Shown here: in pieces, positions 36,824 through 46,846 of the stretch
Layout of the letters: each line of letters opens with the position of its first letter
How positions within the stretch are numbered: position 1 is the first letter of the stretch
From: Pedobacter riviphilus
Lineage (GTDB): Bacteria > Bacteroidota > Bacteroidia > Sphingobacteriales > Sphingobacteriaceae
NCBI RefSeq assembly: GCF_014692875.1
Contig: NZ_CP061171.1
Span: 2,542,001 to 2,606,000 of the forward strand
Length of the DNA stretch: 64,000 nucleotides
Direction: 5' to 3'
Made by a program: the position numbers and the translations under genes
The notes under the pieces: model-generated
Database searches by the model: none
What the model was told of the DNA's origin: nothing
Seen by the model: only the letters and a program-made list of their open reading frames with translations

Positions 36824-37261
36824 CTATAACTTCCATTGCCTGTTAAAAGCGAGCTCCATAAAATTAAGCACAAGGGTTTGCCTGTTTTTTTTAAAAACAA
36901 CAAGCTCCAATGATCCTTTTTCTTTAATTAGGGAATCACCTTTGGAAATAGCGCTGCGCCATTCAGGATAGATCTGGTAACGATATCCATTACTAAGTAC
37001 CAGTGTATCCATTAACTTATTATTACGGCCAGGATGTATAGCATCTACCACTCCCTTAATGGCAATTACTTTATTTATTTGCAATATCCTGTTCGCAATA
37101 CATCCCCTCAACAGTACAGAAATCAACAGACTGCCCATAACTACCGAACCCACTGCTATCAAGGCAGGAACTAATCCGTTGCGTCTTAAAAACTTCTGGT
37201 TAATCTTTTCTTTCAAACCTGCTAATCCCTTTGTGCTCTTTTTTATTTTTTTGGTGTGCAT
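36824..37261 (-). CDS. Membrane-anchored hypothetical protein, 145 aa
   Basis: A basic N-terminus (MHTKKIKKSTKGLAGLKEKI) precedes one membrane segment, LVPALIAVGSVVMGSLLISV, and a periplasmic domain of about 85 residues containing LSNGYRYQIYPEWRSAISKG. The family is unknown. It lies beyond the 3' end of the efflux operon in the same direction but is separated from it by 168 bases. Confidence 0.55.
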   Translation of the reverse strand: MHTKKIKKSTKGLAGLKEKINQKFLRRNGLVPALIAVGSVVMGSLLISVLLRGCIANRILQINKVIAIKGVVDAIHPGRNNKLMDTLVLSNGYRYQIYPEWRSAISKGDSLIKEKGSLELVVFKKNRQTLVLNFMELAFNRQWKL

Positions 37262-37429
37262 TATAATTTATAGCTTATTGATTCCAGCAGGTTTTATTAA
37301 TTTACTGTTACAAGTTGCAAAAGGGAGCTACACAAGGCCCAATGTTTCTTTCATTTAGCCTTGTATATGCTCCTGTTGGTGCCTTCTATTTACCCAAAGG
37401 GCAACTGGTGTTAAATTCTTTAGTGTTTA

Positions 37430-40400
37430 TCAGGATATGGACTGTTTTCTGTTTAGCACCTGCCTTTTATATGACCAGAAAAAAACTATTGGAAAAACAA
37501 ACAGGTTGAAAACAGTGTCGGTAACCAGCCCCCCTATTACTACTATGGCCAACGGTTTGGAAGCTTCCGATCCTATGCCTGATGAAACAGCAGCTGGCAA
37601 TAGGCCAATTGCGGCCATCATTGCCGTCATGATGACCGAACGGATACGGCTCCCCATCGCATTACGCAAGGCGTCGGTAAAAGTAGCATCAGGATTTGAC
37701 TTTAACTCCTCCATATTACTTTTAAATTTCGTCAAAAGGATCACTCCGTTTTGGATACAGATACCAAATAAGGCTATAAACCCTATTCCGGCAGAGATAC
37801 TGAAATTAACATGGGTAATTAATAGCGCTAATATGCCTCCAGTGATGGCAAAGGGCACGTTATTCAACACCAGCAGGGAATCTTTTATGGAGCCAAAAAG
37901 AACAAATAAAATCAAAAAGATCGCCAGCAGACAAATGGGAACAACCAGTTGCAAACGGGCTGTTGCACGTTGCTGGTTCTCAAAATCACCTGCCCATTCT
38001 AAAAAGAAGCCTTTATCAAGCTTTACATTCTCATTAATTTTCTTCTGCGCCTCGGCAATGGTGCTTCCCATATCGCGCCCCCTTATGGAGAATTTAATGG
38101 CACCATATCGCATACCATTATCTCGGTAAATGATACTCGGCCCGATCTTTTTTTCAATTGATGCAATTTCCTTCAAAGGAATTTTCGTTCCTGCAAGTGT
38201 TGGAACCCTTAGATCTCCAATGGCGTCTCCATTGTTCCTGAAACTTTCAGGATAACGGATCCTCAAATCAAACTTGCGTTCCCCTTCATAAATCTGCGTA
38301 GCAGACTGCCCGCCAATGGCCATCTGTATAACTGCATTGGCATCGGCTGTGGTTACACCATAAAGGGCCATTTTTGCTTGGTCTAGCTTGATAAGCAGTT
38401 CGGGTTGACCAAGATTATACAAAATACCCAGGTCTTCAACACCTTTAATCCCCTTCATGATCTGATAGATCTTCTTTTCTTTTTCTTCGGTAACCTTAAG
38501 ATCTTGTCCAAAAGTTTTGATTACAATTGAACCCTTTACGCCCGAAACCTCTTCGGCAACATTATCTGATATAGGCTGCGAAAAATTCAAATCTATCCCT
38601 GGAAAAATTTTGAGCCGCTCACTCATCATCCCAATGAGCTCGTCTTTACTGATTTTCCTTGCCCATTCGTTCTTTGGAAACAGATCTACCAAAAATTCCT
38701 GATTGTAGAATCCTGTTGGGTCACTCCCTCCATCTGGCCTACCCGTCTGGGAAATAACCTGCTTAACCTCGGGGAATGCTAAAAAAATCCTTCTCATCTG
38801 ATCGGATAATTTGACCGATTCAGTTAAAGAAGTGCTCAGGGGCCCTGTTGCCCTCACATAGATCGAACCCTCATTTAGTTGCGGCAAAAACTCTGAGCCT
38901 ACAAACTTGAAACAGACCAGGCCAGTAACCATGAATGCCAGAGCAGTAAAAAAACTTGTCCGTTTGTTCCTGAAACAAGTATCAAATGCAGAAATACAAT
39001 TACGGCTAAGCCAAACGATAAACAAATTGTCTTTTTCGCGTACATTTTTTTTTAATAAGAAACTTGCCAATACCGGTACCACTGTAAAAGTAAGCAGCAA
39101 GGCCCCAAGTAAAGCAAAGCCTAAGGTCCAGGCCAACGGAGAAAACATTTTTCCCTCTACCTTCTGAAAGCTGAAGATGGGCAGCAATCCGGCAATGATG
39201 ATCATTTTGGCAAAGAAAATCCCTTTACCATTTACCAGGCATGCTTTTTTGATCAGGCTAAATTTGCTTAACTTATTAAATTTATCCATCCCCATTTCTT
39301 TTGCCTTATGATCGAGAATCACAAAAATCCCCTCCATCATTACAACAGCCCCATCAATGATGATCCCGAAATCTATTGCGCCCATAGAAAGCAGGTTTGC
39401 AGGCATTCCTTTCAATTTCAGACAGATAAAAGCAAAAAGAAGGGCCAATGGAATAACTACCGATACAATTACCGTAGTTCTCCAATCGGCCATGAACAAG
39501 AATACTACCAGCGTAACCAGCACAATACCCTCCATCATATTGTGAAGGACAGTATTTGTGGCATAACTGATCAATACTTCCCGGTCGTAGAAAGTTTTAA
39601 CCTTCACATCATCAGGTAAGAGGTCTTGATTAAGTTTGTTGATCACAACCTTTAGCTTCTCAATTACCTCACTAGGGTTTTCTCCTTTACGCATCTGCAC
39701 TATTCCTTCAACGGCATCAGGGTCTGTATCCCTTCCTACCTGGCCAAGCCTTGGCAACGAAGATTCGGTTACTTCACCAATATTTTTCACATACACGGGA
39801 AGCCCCTTAATATGAGTAATAATGATATTTTTGATTTCATCGATATTATTCAGGAGCCCGATACCCCTTACCACAAATGCCTGCCCGTTCTGCTCAATCA
39901 CATCACCCCCCACGTTTACATTGCTTTTGGAAACCGCTGAGAATATTTCTACCGGCGTTACCCCAAATTCAAGGGCCTTCTTAGGATCAACCGTAATTTG
40001 ATAGGTTTTTGTTTCTCCACCAAAACTGGTTACATCAGCAACCCCTGGAACTGCCCTGATTTCTTTTTCCACTACCCACTGTTGAATAGTTTTCAGTTCT
40101 TTTATTGATTTTTTATTGCTGGTTAGGGTAAATCTAAAAATTTCGCCCGTTGGTCCGTATGGCGGTTGTATAACAGGGCTTACCCCATCGGGCAGGCTGG
40201 CCATGCCAATAAGATTATTCGCCTGCAGCCTGGCAAACGCATAATCTACCCCATCAATAAAACTGATTTTAATTACCGATAGCCCAAATAGAGATGACGA
40301 CCTGATGGTCATTTTTTTCTCAGCAGGGTTCATTGCAATTTCTATTGGCCTGGTAATAAACTTTTCAACCTCTTCGGCACTTCTGCCAGGCCATTGGGTA

Positions 40401-40558
40401 ATAATGGTAACGGTGGTATTGGTTACGTCTGGAAATGCATCTATGGGTGTATTTTTAAAACTGATATAGCCCGCAACCGTTAAAATGAACGTGAGCAAAA
40501 AAATGAAAAACCTATTTTTCAGGGAAAAAGCGAGGACAGATTTGATGAATTTATTCAC
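37430..40558 (-). CDS. czcA: Heavy-metal RND efflux pump, CzcA/CusA family
   Basis: A 1042-residue inner-membrane proton antiporter with the usual 12 spans and two large periplasmic loops. The N-terminus has FKNTPIDAFPDVTNTTVTII, and the fourth span carries the metal-RND signature DFGIIIDGAVVMMEG, whose acidic residues relay protons. The C-terminus ends at VFPIVFFWSYKR. The length is right for the family. It follows the adaptor and channel genes in one leftward operon. Zn/Co/Cd or Cu/Ag specificity cannot be settled from the motif alone. No metal sensor is nearby. Confidence 0.92.
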   Translation of the reverse strand: MNKFIKSVLAFSLKNRFFIFLLTFILTVAGYISFKNTPIDAFPDVTNTTVTIITQWPGRSAEEVEKFITRPIEIAMNPAEKKMTIRSSSLFGLSVIKISFIDGVDYAFARLQANNLIGMASLPDGVSPVIQPPYGPTGEIFRFTLTSNKKSIKELKTIQQWVVEKEIRAVPGVADVTSFGGETKTYQITVDPKKALEFGVTPVEIFSAVSKSNVNVGGDVIEQNGQAFVVRGIGLLNNIDEIKNIIITHIKGLPVYVKNIGEVTESSLPRLGQVGRDTDPDAVEGIVQMRKGENPSEVIEKLKVVINKLNQDLLPDDVKVKTFYDREVLISYATNTVLHNMMEGIVLVTLVVFLFMADWRTTVIVSVVIPLALLFAFICLKLKGMPANLLSMGAIDFGIIIDGAVVMMEGIFVILDHKAKEMGMDKFNKLSKFSLIKKACLVNGKGIFFAKMIIIAGLLPIFSFQKVEGKMFSPLAWTLGFALLGALLLTFTVVPVLASFLLKKNVREKDNLFIVWLSRNCISAFDTCFRNKRTSFFTALAFMVTGLVCFKFVGSEFLPQLNEGSIYVRATGPLSTSLTESVKLSDQMRRIFLAFPEVKQVISQTGRPDGGSDPTGFYNQEFLVDLFPKNEWARKISKDELIGMMSERLKIFPGIDLNFSQPISDNVAEEVSGVKGSIVIKTFGQDLKVTEEKEKKIYQIMKGIKGVEDLGILYNLGQPELLIKLDQAKMALYGVTTADANAVIQMAIGGQSATQIYEGERKFDLRIRYPESFRNNGDAIGDLRVPTLAGTKIPLKEIASIEKKIGPSIIYRDNGMRYGAIKFSIRGRDMGSTIAEAQKKINENVKLDKGFFLEWAGDFENQQRATARLQLVVPICLLAIFLILFVLFGSIKDSLLVLNNVPFAITGGILALLITHVNFSISAGIGFIALFGICIQNGVILLTKFKSNMEELKSNPDATFTDALRNAMGSRIRSVIMTAMMAAIGLLPAAVSSGIGSEASKPLAIVVIGGLVTDTVFNLFVFPIVFFWSYKRQVLNRKQSIS

Positions 40559-40584
40559 AAGATTGATTATAATAAAAGTCTAAC

Positions 40585-41691
40585 TTAGTTTTTAAGGGAT
40601 TGGTAGAGGTAAACTTGCCTCGAAGCGATCACGCGATCGCCCTCATTAAGGCCTTTGTTAATAAAAACGATATCCTCCATCCGCTTGGCCAGCTCCACCT
40701 CCTGGATGCGCACATGCGCTTTTTTATCCAACACCAAAACATAGTTTCTGTCTTTATCGAAAACCAGGCAGCGGCTATTCACAAAAGGCAGCTGATCGCC
40801 TGAATGGCCTGTTACATTTACATTCGCAAACATCCCAGGCTTGAGCGCAAAATCTGCATTTTTGATCTTCACCCTTGCACGCATTACCCGGTTATCCTGG
40901 TCAAGAATGTCGTATATCTTATCTATTTTACCCTCAAAAACTTTGTCAGGATAAGAAATGGTAGAAATGCTCACCAGATCACCAGTCTTAATTTTAGAAA
41001 CATCAGACTCATAAATATTTAAAATGGCCCAAACTGTAGAAAGATCTGCCACTGTAAACAGGTTTTGTCCATTATCTGTCCGTACCTGCATGTTGGTGGT
41101 CACATTTTTTTCAATCACAAATCCGGAGATTGGTGCCCTTAACTCGTATGCCAATTTTGAATTGCCTTTATTAATGCCCATCACCACCTTACTCCTCTGG
41201 GTTTCGGCTTTTGCTTTTAGATAGTCGCCTTTGGCCGCTTCGAGATCCTTTTGAGAGGTAAGACCACTTTTATAGAGATCTTGTGCAACTTCCAATGCCC
41301 GGCGGCTATTTCTTAATTCGGTTTGGGATGCAACAGCATCTTTAGCAAAACCTGCCATTTCAGGGCTTTTCAGTGTGGTGAGCAATTGCCCCTGTTTAAC
41401 GGCATCACCTTGCTGAATGGCAACATTTCCTGCTATTCCACTAACCAGGGGAAAAATTTTGATCATTTTACTTTCATCTGCCTGTATTTTACCACTTAAG
41501 GTAATTAAAGAACTCTGGGGAGCAATTTTAACGGTATCTACCAAAAGCTGCTTGATCAGTTCGTTTGTAACGGCGAATTTTTCTTTTTTTCCATTGGTTT
41601 TCCCAGATATGCGAGTGCAGCCCGAAGAGTACATAAAAAGGCAAGCGCACATGCCCGTAATTAGATATCTATTTAAAAATTGATTGTTCAT
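40585..41691 (-). CDS. RND efflux adaptor, CzcB/CusB-like
   Basis: A 368-residue lipoprotein adaptor. The N-terminus MNNQFLNRYLITGMCACLFM ends in a lipobox near SSGC. The barrel-sandwich halves are SGIAGNVAIQQGDAVKQGQL and YELRAPISGFVIEKNVTTNM, with a coiled-coil between them. It bridges the inner-membrane pump and the outer channel. It lies 26 bases before the pump start and ten bases after the channel gene. Confidence 0.9.
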   Translation of the reverse strand: MNNQFLNRYLITGMCACLFMYSSGCTRISGKTNGKKEKFAVTNELIKQLLVDTVKIAPQSSLITLSGKIQADESKMIKIFPLVSGIAGNVAIQQGDAVKQGQLLTTLKSPEMAGFAKDAVASQTELRNSRRALEVAQDLYKSGLTSQKDLEAAKGDYLKAKAETQRSKVVMGINKGNSKLAYELRAPISGFVIEKNVTTNMQVRTDNGQNLFTVADLSTVWAILNIYESDVSKIKTGDLVSISTISYPDKVFEGKIDKIYDILDQDNRVMRARVKIKNADFALKPGMFANVNVTGHSGDQLPFVNSRCLVFDKDRNYVLVLDKKAHVRIQEVELAKRMEDIVFINKGLNEGDRVIASRQVYLYQSLKN

Positions 41692-41700
41692 GATAAGTGT

Positions 41701-42987
41701 TTAAGGGTTAAAGAATTGGCTTGCGGTTAAGAAATTGATTTTTTCCAAAGCGGTTATCCTTTGAAGCTGAAGATTATTCATTTGGATAACATTGGCTTTA
41801 AAAGAGGTATATAGATCTAAAAATTCGACAAGGCTAATGTTGCGTTTCTCATAATTTTTATATACCTCATTAATGAGTTGCTGATAATTATTTCTAAATT
41901 TCGGGTCGAATGTTTGATACACTTTTTCGAGTTTGACCGCATCTTCATAACCTGCTGTCAGTTCGTTTTGAACAGTGTTCTGCTGATCTTGTAATAAAAC
42001 TTTGCTCTGATCTAACATTACCTTGGCTAGCCTGATATTGCCCTGGTTCCTATTGAAGATCGGCAATGGAATGGAGATACCTCCTGAAACATATTGAAGA
42101 CCATATCCGGCTTTTTTATCATAATTCAGTGAAAGGGTGATATCAGGATATGCCATAGCCTTTTGAAGCTTCAGGTTGGCCATATTGTAATTGATATTGG
42201 ACTTTGCTATTTTTAAATCCTGCCTGTTTAAAAGTGCCGAATCCAACAAAGTCTGGAAAGGCATTTTGCTAATATCTATGCCATTGCCTATCCCACCACC
42301 TAAGTCTGGCTTAACCACAAGTTTTCCATCTGCACCGATAAGCTGACTCAGTTCTGCCTGGAGTGCATGCGTTTGGGTGATCAGACCAGCCTGTTCACTC
42401 TGGATAGAATATACCAAAGACTGTATACGGAGTACTTCTTTCTGAGAAATATTACCCTTTTGGTTCAGTAACTGGAAAGCCTGAAGTGTTTTTTGCAAAG
42501 ATGTGATCTCCTGTTGGTATAAATTGATCGACTGCTGCAAATAATAAAGGTTGTAAAAATTACTCCTTAAACTGAACTTTAACGTTCTTACCAGGTCAAA
42601 AAACTCATACCTGGCATTTTCTGAATTTACCTTGGCCAGCTGCAGGGCTTTATTCCGCTTTCCGGCGGTGAGGATAAGTTGGGAGATTCCATAAGTCTGC
42701 TGACTAAACACATTGGTATCACGACTTTTCGTGTACAGCCCCTGACCGAATGCGAACACCGGATTGGGGAATAGTTTTGAAGTTAACATTTCTGCATTGG
42801 CCCGGTCGATATTATAATGCTGGGCAATCAGTTTAAGGTTATTGCTTAAAAATTTGGCCTCTATTTGGGGAAGGGATAAACTTATGGTGTCCCTATTCTG
42901 GGCATGTAGCCTGAAGCTTGATAGACAAATCAAACAAACCGCTAAAAACTGGCTTAAGTAGATCTTTTGGAAACGAAGTATACGCAT
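41701..42987 (-). CDS. TolC-family outer-membrane channel, CzcC-like
   Basis: A 428-residue protein with a signal peptide ending near FRLHAQ and two TolC repeats rich in Gln/Asn/Leu helices (SLPQIEAKFLSNNLKLIAQH and ALLNRQDLKIAKSNINYNMA). It forms the outer-membrane duct of the metal pump. As first gene of the operon it is followed by adaptor and pump genes at short spacings. Confidence 0.9.
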   Translation of the reverse strand: MRILRFQKIYLSQFLAVCLICLSSFRLHAQNRDTISLSLPQIEAKFLSNNLKLIAQHYNIDRANAEMLTSKLFPNPVFAFGQGLYTKSRDTNVFSQQTYGISQLILTAGKRNKALQLAKVNSENARYEFFDLVRTLKFSLRSNFYNLYYLQQSINLYQQEITSLQKTLQAFQLLNQKGNISQKEVLRIQSLVYSIQSEQAGLITQTHALQAELSQLIGADGKLVVKPDLGGGIGNGIDISKMPFQTLLDSALLNRQDLKIAKSNINYNMANLKLQKAMAYPDITLSLNYDKKAGYGLQYVSGGISIPLPIFNRNQGNIRLAKVMLDQSKVLLQDQQNTVQNELTAGYEDAVKLEKVYQTFDPKFRNNYQQLINEVYKNYEKRNISLVEFLDLYTSFKANVIQMNNLQLQRITALEKINFLTASQFFNP

Positions 42988-43281
42988 TGAATAAGTTTGG
43001 ATATTTTGAATTTGACTCTAAGACACCAGGTTTGAAAAATAGTCCTAACATGGTTATCCAATAAAAAATTCAGATCAAAGCGGATACTAGCTGCAGTCGG
43101 AAGATTATACCTGGTAATAAAAAAAACATCAATACAACCTTACCAGGTGCCTTTATCGTGATTTTGATACTGGGAAGGCTTTTTTAAAAAACCATTAGGA
43201 CTTTATATTGAAACTGCGGTCTTAGAGAAAAGTCCTCAGGAAAAAAGAAAATGGACTGTATTACACAACATTAAATTCAAC

Positions 43282-43755
43282 ATGAAAACACCAATTAAAA
43301 TCAACCATATTGCTGCCATCGGGATGATATGCCTGACAGTAATTTCAACAAGTGCCTGTAAGAAAACTACGTTGCAAAAACCTAATTCATCACGTTCCAA
43401 GGAAGTCACCTACCGGGTAAGCTCGGTAATGGATGCCAGTATGACCAAAAGCGGTTCGAAGGCTTCGGGAGATCTATCAGGCGCATACGCTGCCAACAGC
43501 AAAAAACTGGTATTTGTACTGAACTTTAAAGAGATCGATCCTACTTTGATCGAATTCAGAAATGAAAAAAATGCCGTGGTAGGTACCATCAAAAAGCCAA
43601 AGGCAAATTATGTTTCCCCTGTTAAAGGCGAGGTAATTTTAGGCACTGTAGACCCGGTGAGTTTAATGGGTCAAAAAATCTCTGTACACCTTATTTCCAC
43701 CCAATTTCCCAAGGGCGAAATAAGTGGCCACCTATCAGTAAAAAACAGTAATTAA
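43282..43755 (+). CDS. CHRD-domain lipoprotein, copy 1
   Basis: A 157-residue lipoprotein; lipobox Cys26 follows GMICLTVISTSA. The CHRD-type domain contains SGDLSGAYAANSKKLVFVLN and ends ISVHLISTQFPKGEISGHLS, where the HxG-type element of CHRD proteins is recognisable. The function of CHRD domains in bacteria is not established. It is followed 28 bases later by the small Lys/Pro-rich gene, and both are duplicated downstream. Confidence 0.75.
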   Translation: MKTPIKINHIAAIGMICLTVISTSACKKTTLQKPNSSRSKEVTYRVSSVMDASMTKSGSKASGDLSGAYAANSKKLVFVLNFKEIDPTLIEFRNEKNAVVGTIKKPKANYVSPVKGEVILGTVDPVSLMGQKISVHLISTQFPKGEISGHLSVKNSN

Positions 43756-43783
43756 TTCATATAAACAATAAATTAAAAACACC

Positions 43784-44005
43784 ATGAAAATTAAATCAAT
43801 TTTAAAAAGCAGCATGTTTGCCTTAGTGGCAGCAACTTTGTTAACTTCAACAGTTAGTGCACAAACTAAACCATCTCACAAACCATCAAAAAAGGATACG
43901 GCCAAAAAGGAACTTGCGGCAAAAGCTCCTAAAAAAGAGGAGAAAAAAGATCCGGCAGTCGGCAGCAGGCCGGTAATACAGCCTAAACCGGCAAAGAAAA
44001 ATTAA
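43784..44005 (+). CDS. Small Lys/Pro-rich secreted protein, copy 1
   Basis: 73 residues: a signal peptide (MKIKSILKSSMFALVAATLL, cut near VSAQ) and a disordered basic tail rich in Lys, Pro and Ala (KPSKKDTAKKELAAKAPKKE). No domain. The high charge suggests binding to nucleic acid, lipid A or an acidic polymer. A terminator follows seven bases after the stop. Confidence 0.65.
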   Translation: MKIKSILKSSMFALVAATLLTSTVSAQTKPSHKPSKKDTAKKELAAKAPKKEEKKDPAVGSRPVIQPKPAKKN

Positions 44006-44011
44006 TTTACC

Positions 44012-44046
44012 AGAGGTGCCAAAACAGATTTGGCACCTCTTTTTTT
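44012..44046 (+). terminator. Intrinsic terminator, copy 1
   Basis: A perfect 12-bp stem, AGAGGTGCCAAA with TTTGGCACCTCT and a 5-base loop, followed by a T run. Confidence 0.9.
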
Positions 44047-44286
44047 CTTTATTCATCGAATGTTGTGCGCTGTACTGTAATTGCACATCTAAATTGTCAC
44101 GCGGAGAGCCTAGCCTGTACTGAGCTTGAAAGTATTACCCCCTTTAAGACGGTACCGCTATCGGCATTTTGGCGCTCAAAAAACTTTTTGAAAAAAACAT
44201 TAGGACTTTGGACAAAAAAAGTGGTCTTAAAGATAAGTCCACAGAAAAAAAGAAAATGGACTGTATTACACACTATTTAGTTTAAC

Positions 44287-44754
44287 ATGAAAATACAAAT
44301 TAGATTCAATCATATTGCTGCCATCGGGATGATATGCCTGACAATAATTTCAATGAGTGCCTGCAAGAAAAGTATGCAACAAAAATCTGATTCATCTCGA
44401 TCACAGCAAGCCACCTACCGGTTAAGTTCGATTATCGATGCCAGTACAACCAAAACCGGTTCAAAAGCTTCAGGAAACCTATCGGGGCTATACTCTACCA
44501 CCAGCAGAAAATTGATCTTTGCCCTCAAATTTAAAGAGATTGAGCCCACTTTGATCGAATTCAGAAATGAAAAAAATGCTGTGGTAGGCACCATCAAAAA
44601 AGCAAAGTATGTTTCCCCGGTTAAAGGTGTGCTAATTTTAGGCGCTGCAGACCAAGCGAGTTTAACAGACCAAAAAATCTCTGTACACCTTATTTCCACC
44701 CAGTTTCCCAACGGCGAAATAAGTGGCCCCCTATCAGTAAAAAACAGTAATTAA
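44287..44754 (+). CDS. CHRD-domain lipoprotein, copy 2
   Basis: A 155-residue paralogue of the gene at 43282, with the same lipobox (MSAC at about Cys26) and the same ISVHLISTQFPNGEISGPLS end. It differs mainly in the middle (a two-residue deletion, KKAKYVSPVKG) and in the H-to-P change near the end. Selection has kept the frame open, so both copies are probably used. Confidence 0.75.
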   Translation: MKIQIRFNHIAAIGMICLTIISMSACKKSMQQKSDSSRSQQATYRLSSIIDASTTKTGSKASGNLSGLYSTTSRKLIFALKFKEIEPTLIEFRNEKNAVVGTIKKAKYVSPVKGVLILGAADQASLTDQKISVHLISTQFPNGEISGPLSVKNSN

Positions 44755-44781
44755 TTAATATAAACGATAAATTAAAACACC

Positions 44782-45003
44782 ATGAAAATGAAATCAATTT
44801 TGAAAAATAGCATGTTTACCTTGGTGGTAGCAGCTTTGTTAACTTCAACAGTTAGTGCACAGACAAAACCATCTCAAAAACCATCAAAAAAGGATACAGC
44901 CAAAAAAGAACTTGCGGCAAAAGCTCCTAAAAAAGAGGAGAAAAAAGATCCGGCAGTAGGCAGCAGGCCAGTAATGCAGCCAAAACCTGCAAAGAAAAAT
45001 TAA
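44782..45003 (+). CDS. Small Lys/Pro-rich secreted protein, copy 2
   Basis: 73 residues, almost identical to copy 1: the signal peptide ends TSTVSAQ and the tail KPSKKDTAKKELAAKAPKKE is unchanged. Because the tail is conserved while silent sites vary, its sequence is probably functional. Confidence 0.65.
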   Translation: MKMKSILKNSMFTLVVAALLTSTVSAQTKPSQKPSKKDTAKKELAAKAPKKEEKKDPAVGSRPVMQPKPAKKN

Positions 45004-45011
45004 TTTGCTTA

Positions 45012-45042
45012 GGGTGCCAAAATAAGTTTGGCACCCGTTTTT
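45012..45042 (+). terminator. Intrinsic terminator, copy 2
   Basis: A 10-bp stem, GGGTGCCAAA with TTTGGCACCC and a 5-base loop, then G and a T run. Confidence 0.85.
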
Positions 45043-45290
45043 GCTTTTATCCATCAAAATGAAACCATTCGATCTTATTGAGTGGTTTTTGTTTATTACT
45101 ACAGGCCATATATTACGTTCTTACAGATTGAAGTTTCCAAAGGCAGCGACTTAGTTATTGATACCAATCCATACAGATTGCTGGAATGGGAATTACCTTT
45201 CTTAAGCAGCAATAAAATATTGCAACACATCAAGTTTAAACCAGATTTGCCTTCATTCTACGTGAGATATAGATTTATATAAAATCAGAC

Positions 45291-46442
45291 ATGATACCAT
45301 CCAATTCTCTTGAAAAACCTTTCTACCTGCAGAAAAGATTCGTCCTTCTGTTATGGGTATTAGTTACCATGATATTTGTTATCGATTCATGGATAACCAA
45401 CAGGCTTAACAATTACCTGATTTTTGAGAACACCATCAGAAACCTTTTGGAAAGAAAGCCGCTTTATGCCTTTTATCCGCATTTCCATGAAGATGCAAAT
45501 CATTACGGACCTGCTTTTAGCCTCATCATTGCGCCTTTTGCGCTGTTACCCAACTATCTTGGTCTGCTTTGCTGGAACCTGTTTAATTGTATGGTACTCT
45601 TTGGGGCGATACAAACGCTGCCAGTAAGCAAAGACCATCGGCAGGCTATTGGCCTAATTGCTATTCCCTGCCTCATTGAATCGATGCTTAACCAACAATT
45701 TAATCCTATAGCTGGCGCGTTGATCATTTTAAACTATACCCAGCTTAACCGCTCGAAAGGGTTTATTGCATCATTTTTTATGATGCTTGGGATTTTCGTT
45801 AAACTTTATGGCATTATTGGCCTGGCATTCTTTTTCTTTATTAAAGACAAGCCCAGGTACATTATTTATTCAGTGTTTTGGGCGATTATATTTTTTCTGG
45901 TCCCTATGATTTTTAGCTCACCTGCGTACATCCTGAATGCTTACCAGGAATGGTTTAGCTCATTGTCCGAAAAAAATGCGCTTAATGTGCTTGGAGCAGG
46001 AATTGACATGTCGATTATGGGCTTTTTCAGGAGCCTTTTGCAATTGCCCCACCTAAGCAATACCCTATTTCTGTTTACAGGCGCAATTTTGTTTGCCATC
46101 CCCTATTTAAACCACCGAAGGCTTAGGAACTCTGACTTTCAACTGCTTATCCTTTCTTCGGCATTGATTTTTCCGGTTATTTTTAGCACCGGAGCAGAAG
46201 ATTGTACTTTTATCATTGCCATACTAGGCGTAGGGATCTGGTACATCAAGGAGGAAAATAAGATGCTAAAGAATATACTGCTCCCTGTGTTGCTGTTGAT
46301 TACCTGCAATTTCCCCCTGCTTTTTTTTCCGGTTTATGCAAAAAGCCACCCCTTGTTACTCTCCATAATCAGTTTTATCTATTTCGTAGTTTGGCTACGG
46401 GTGCTATTCAACGCCTTTGTTATAAGGTTGCCAGATAAGTAA
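45291..46442 (+). CDS. GT87-like (DUF2029) membrane glycosyltransferase
   Basis: A 383-residue multi-span protein (about ten hydrophobic segments). The periplasmic loop after the first span has the acidic and aromatic residues of GT-C enzymes, RKPLYAFYPHFHEDANHYGP, and later LNQQFNPIAGALIILNYTQL follows the GT87 pattern. These enzymes move mannose or arabinose-type sugars from polyprenyl carriers in other phyla. It stands alone after the duplicated region; the acceptor is unknown. Confidence 0.75.
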   Translation: MIPSNSLEKPFYLQKRFVLLLWVLVTMIFVIDSWITNRLNNYLIFENTIRNLLERKPLYAFYPHFHEDANHYGPAFSLIIAPFALLPNYLGLLCWNLFNCMVLFGAIQTLPVSKDHRQAIGLIAIPCLIESMLNQQFNPIAGALIILNYTQLNRSKGFIASFFMMLGIFVKLYGIIGLAFFFFIKDKPRYIIYSVFWAIIFFLVPMIFSSPAYILNAYQEWFSSLSEKNALNVLGAGIDMSIMGFFRSLLQLPHLSNTLFLFTGAILFAIPYLNHRRLRNSDFQLLILSSALIFPVIFSTGAEDCTFIIAILGVGIWYIKEENKMLKNILLPVLLLITCNFPLLFFPVYAKSHPLLLSIISFIYFVVWLRVLFNAFVIRLPDK

Positions 46443-46846
46443 AGCACAGGATTTTATCTCTTGTGATGAAAAACAGGAATGAGATATGTATCGTGCCTTT
46501 AACTAATTTCGCAACTTGTAAACTTAGGTAGGCTATGGTACCTTAAGTGGTCATAAGAGTGCTATTTAATTAGCCACCTGAGAACATCTAAGATGTTGAA
46601 CGATCTACACAATAAAAAATGATTATAAGCTACTTGCACAAGAATCACTATAAACAGAGTGAAGCGAAATTAGGAGCCCGAAGCTCAGTTAAACTAAATC
46701 TCTCCGGGAATCGTCACCCTTCATTAGTTTCAGGGACTTTCACGAGAGATAAATCGCTCACCCGAAGGTTGGGGACTGCGCTTCAGTAGAGATGACGACC
46801 ATCTTTATCGGCCGCGGTAAATGATTATGAAAAAAGTATGTTGCGA
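46443..46846. repeat. Intergenic with degenerate interspersed repeat
   Basis: No gene. The part at about 46670-46795 (phrases such as GAAGGTTGGGGACTGCGCTT and AGAGATGACGACC) looks like a degraded copy of the intergenic repeat common in Pedobacter-like genomes, ending in a form of GAGATGACG. Similar debris is at 44095-44165 and 60790-60945. Confidence 0.4.

Larger units (their letters stand above)
43190..45042 (+). repeat. 1-kb tandem duplication
   Basis: Copy 1 (about 43190-44046) and copy 2 (about 44195-45042) each hold the same leader with CATTAGGACTTT, a CHRD lipoprotein gene, a 73-codon Lys/Pro-rich gene and a terminator. The offset is 1005 bases for the first gene and 998 for the second. 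The coding parts are much more alike than the spacer at 44047-44190. Confidence 0.85.

Noticed and set aside
43190..45042. CRISPR-like repetition
   Set aside because: The repeats are two long gene copies, not short regularly spaced units.
45082..45282. 66-codon frame before the GT87-like gene
   Set aside because: No domain, overlaps a likely promoter region, and no ribosome site; could be a fragment but not supported.
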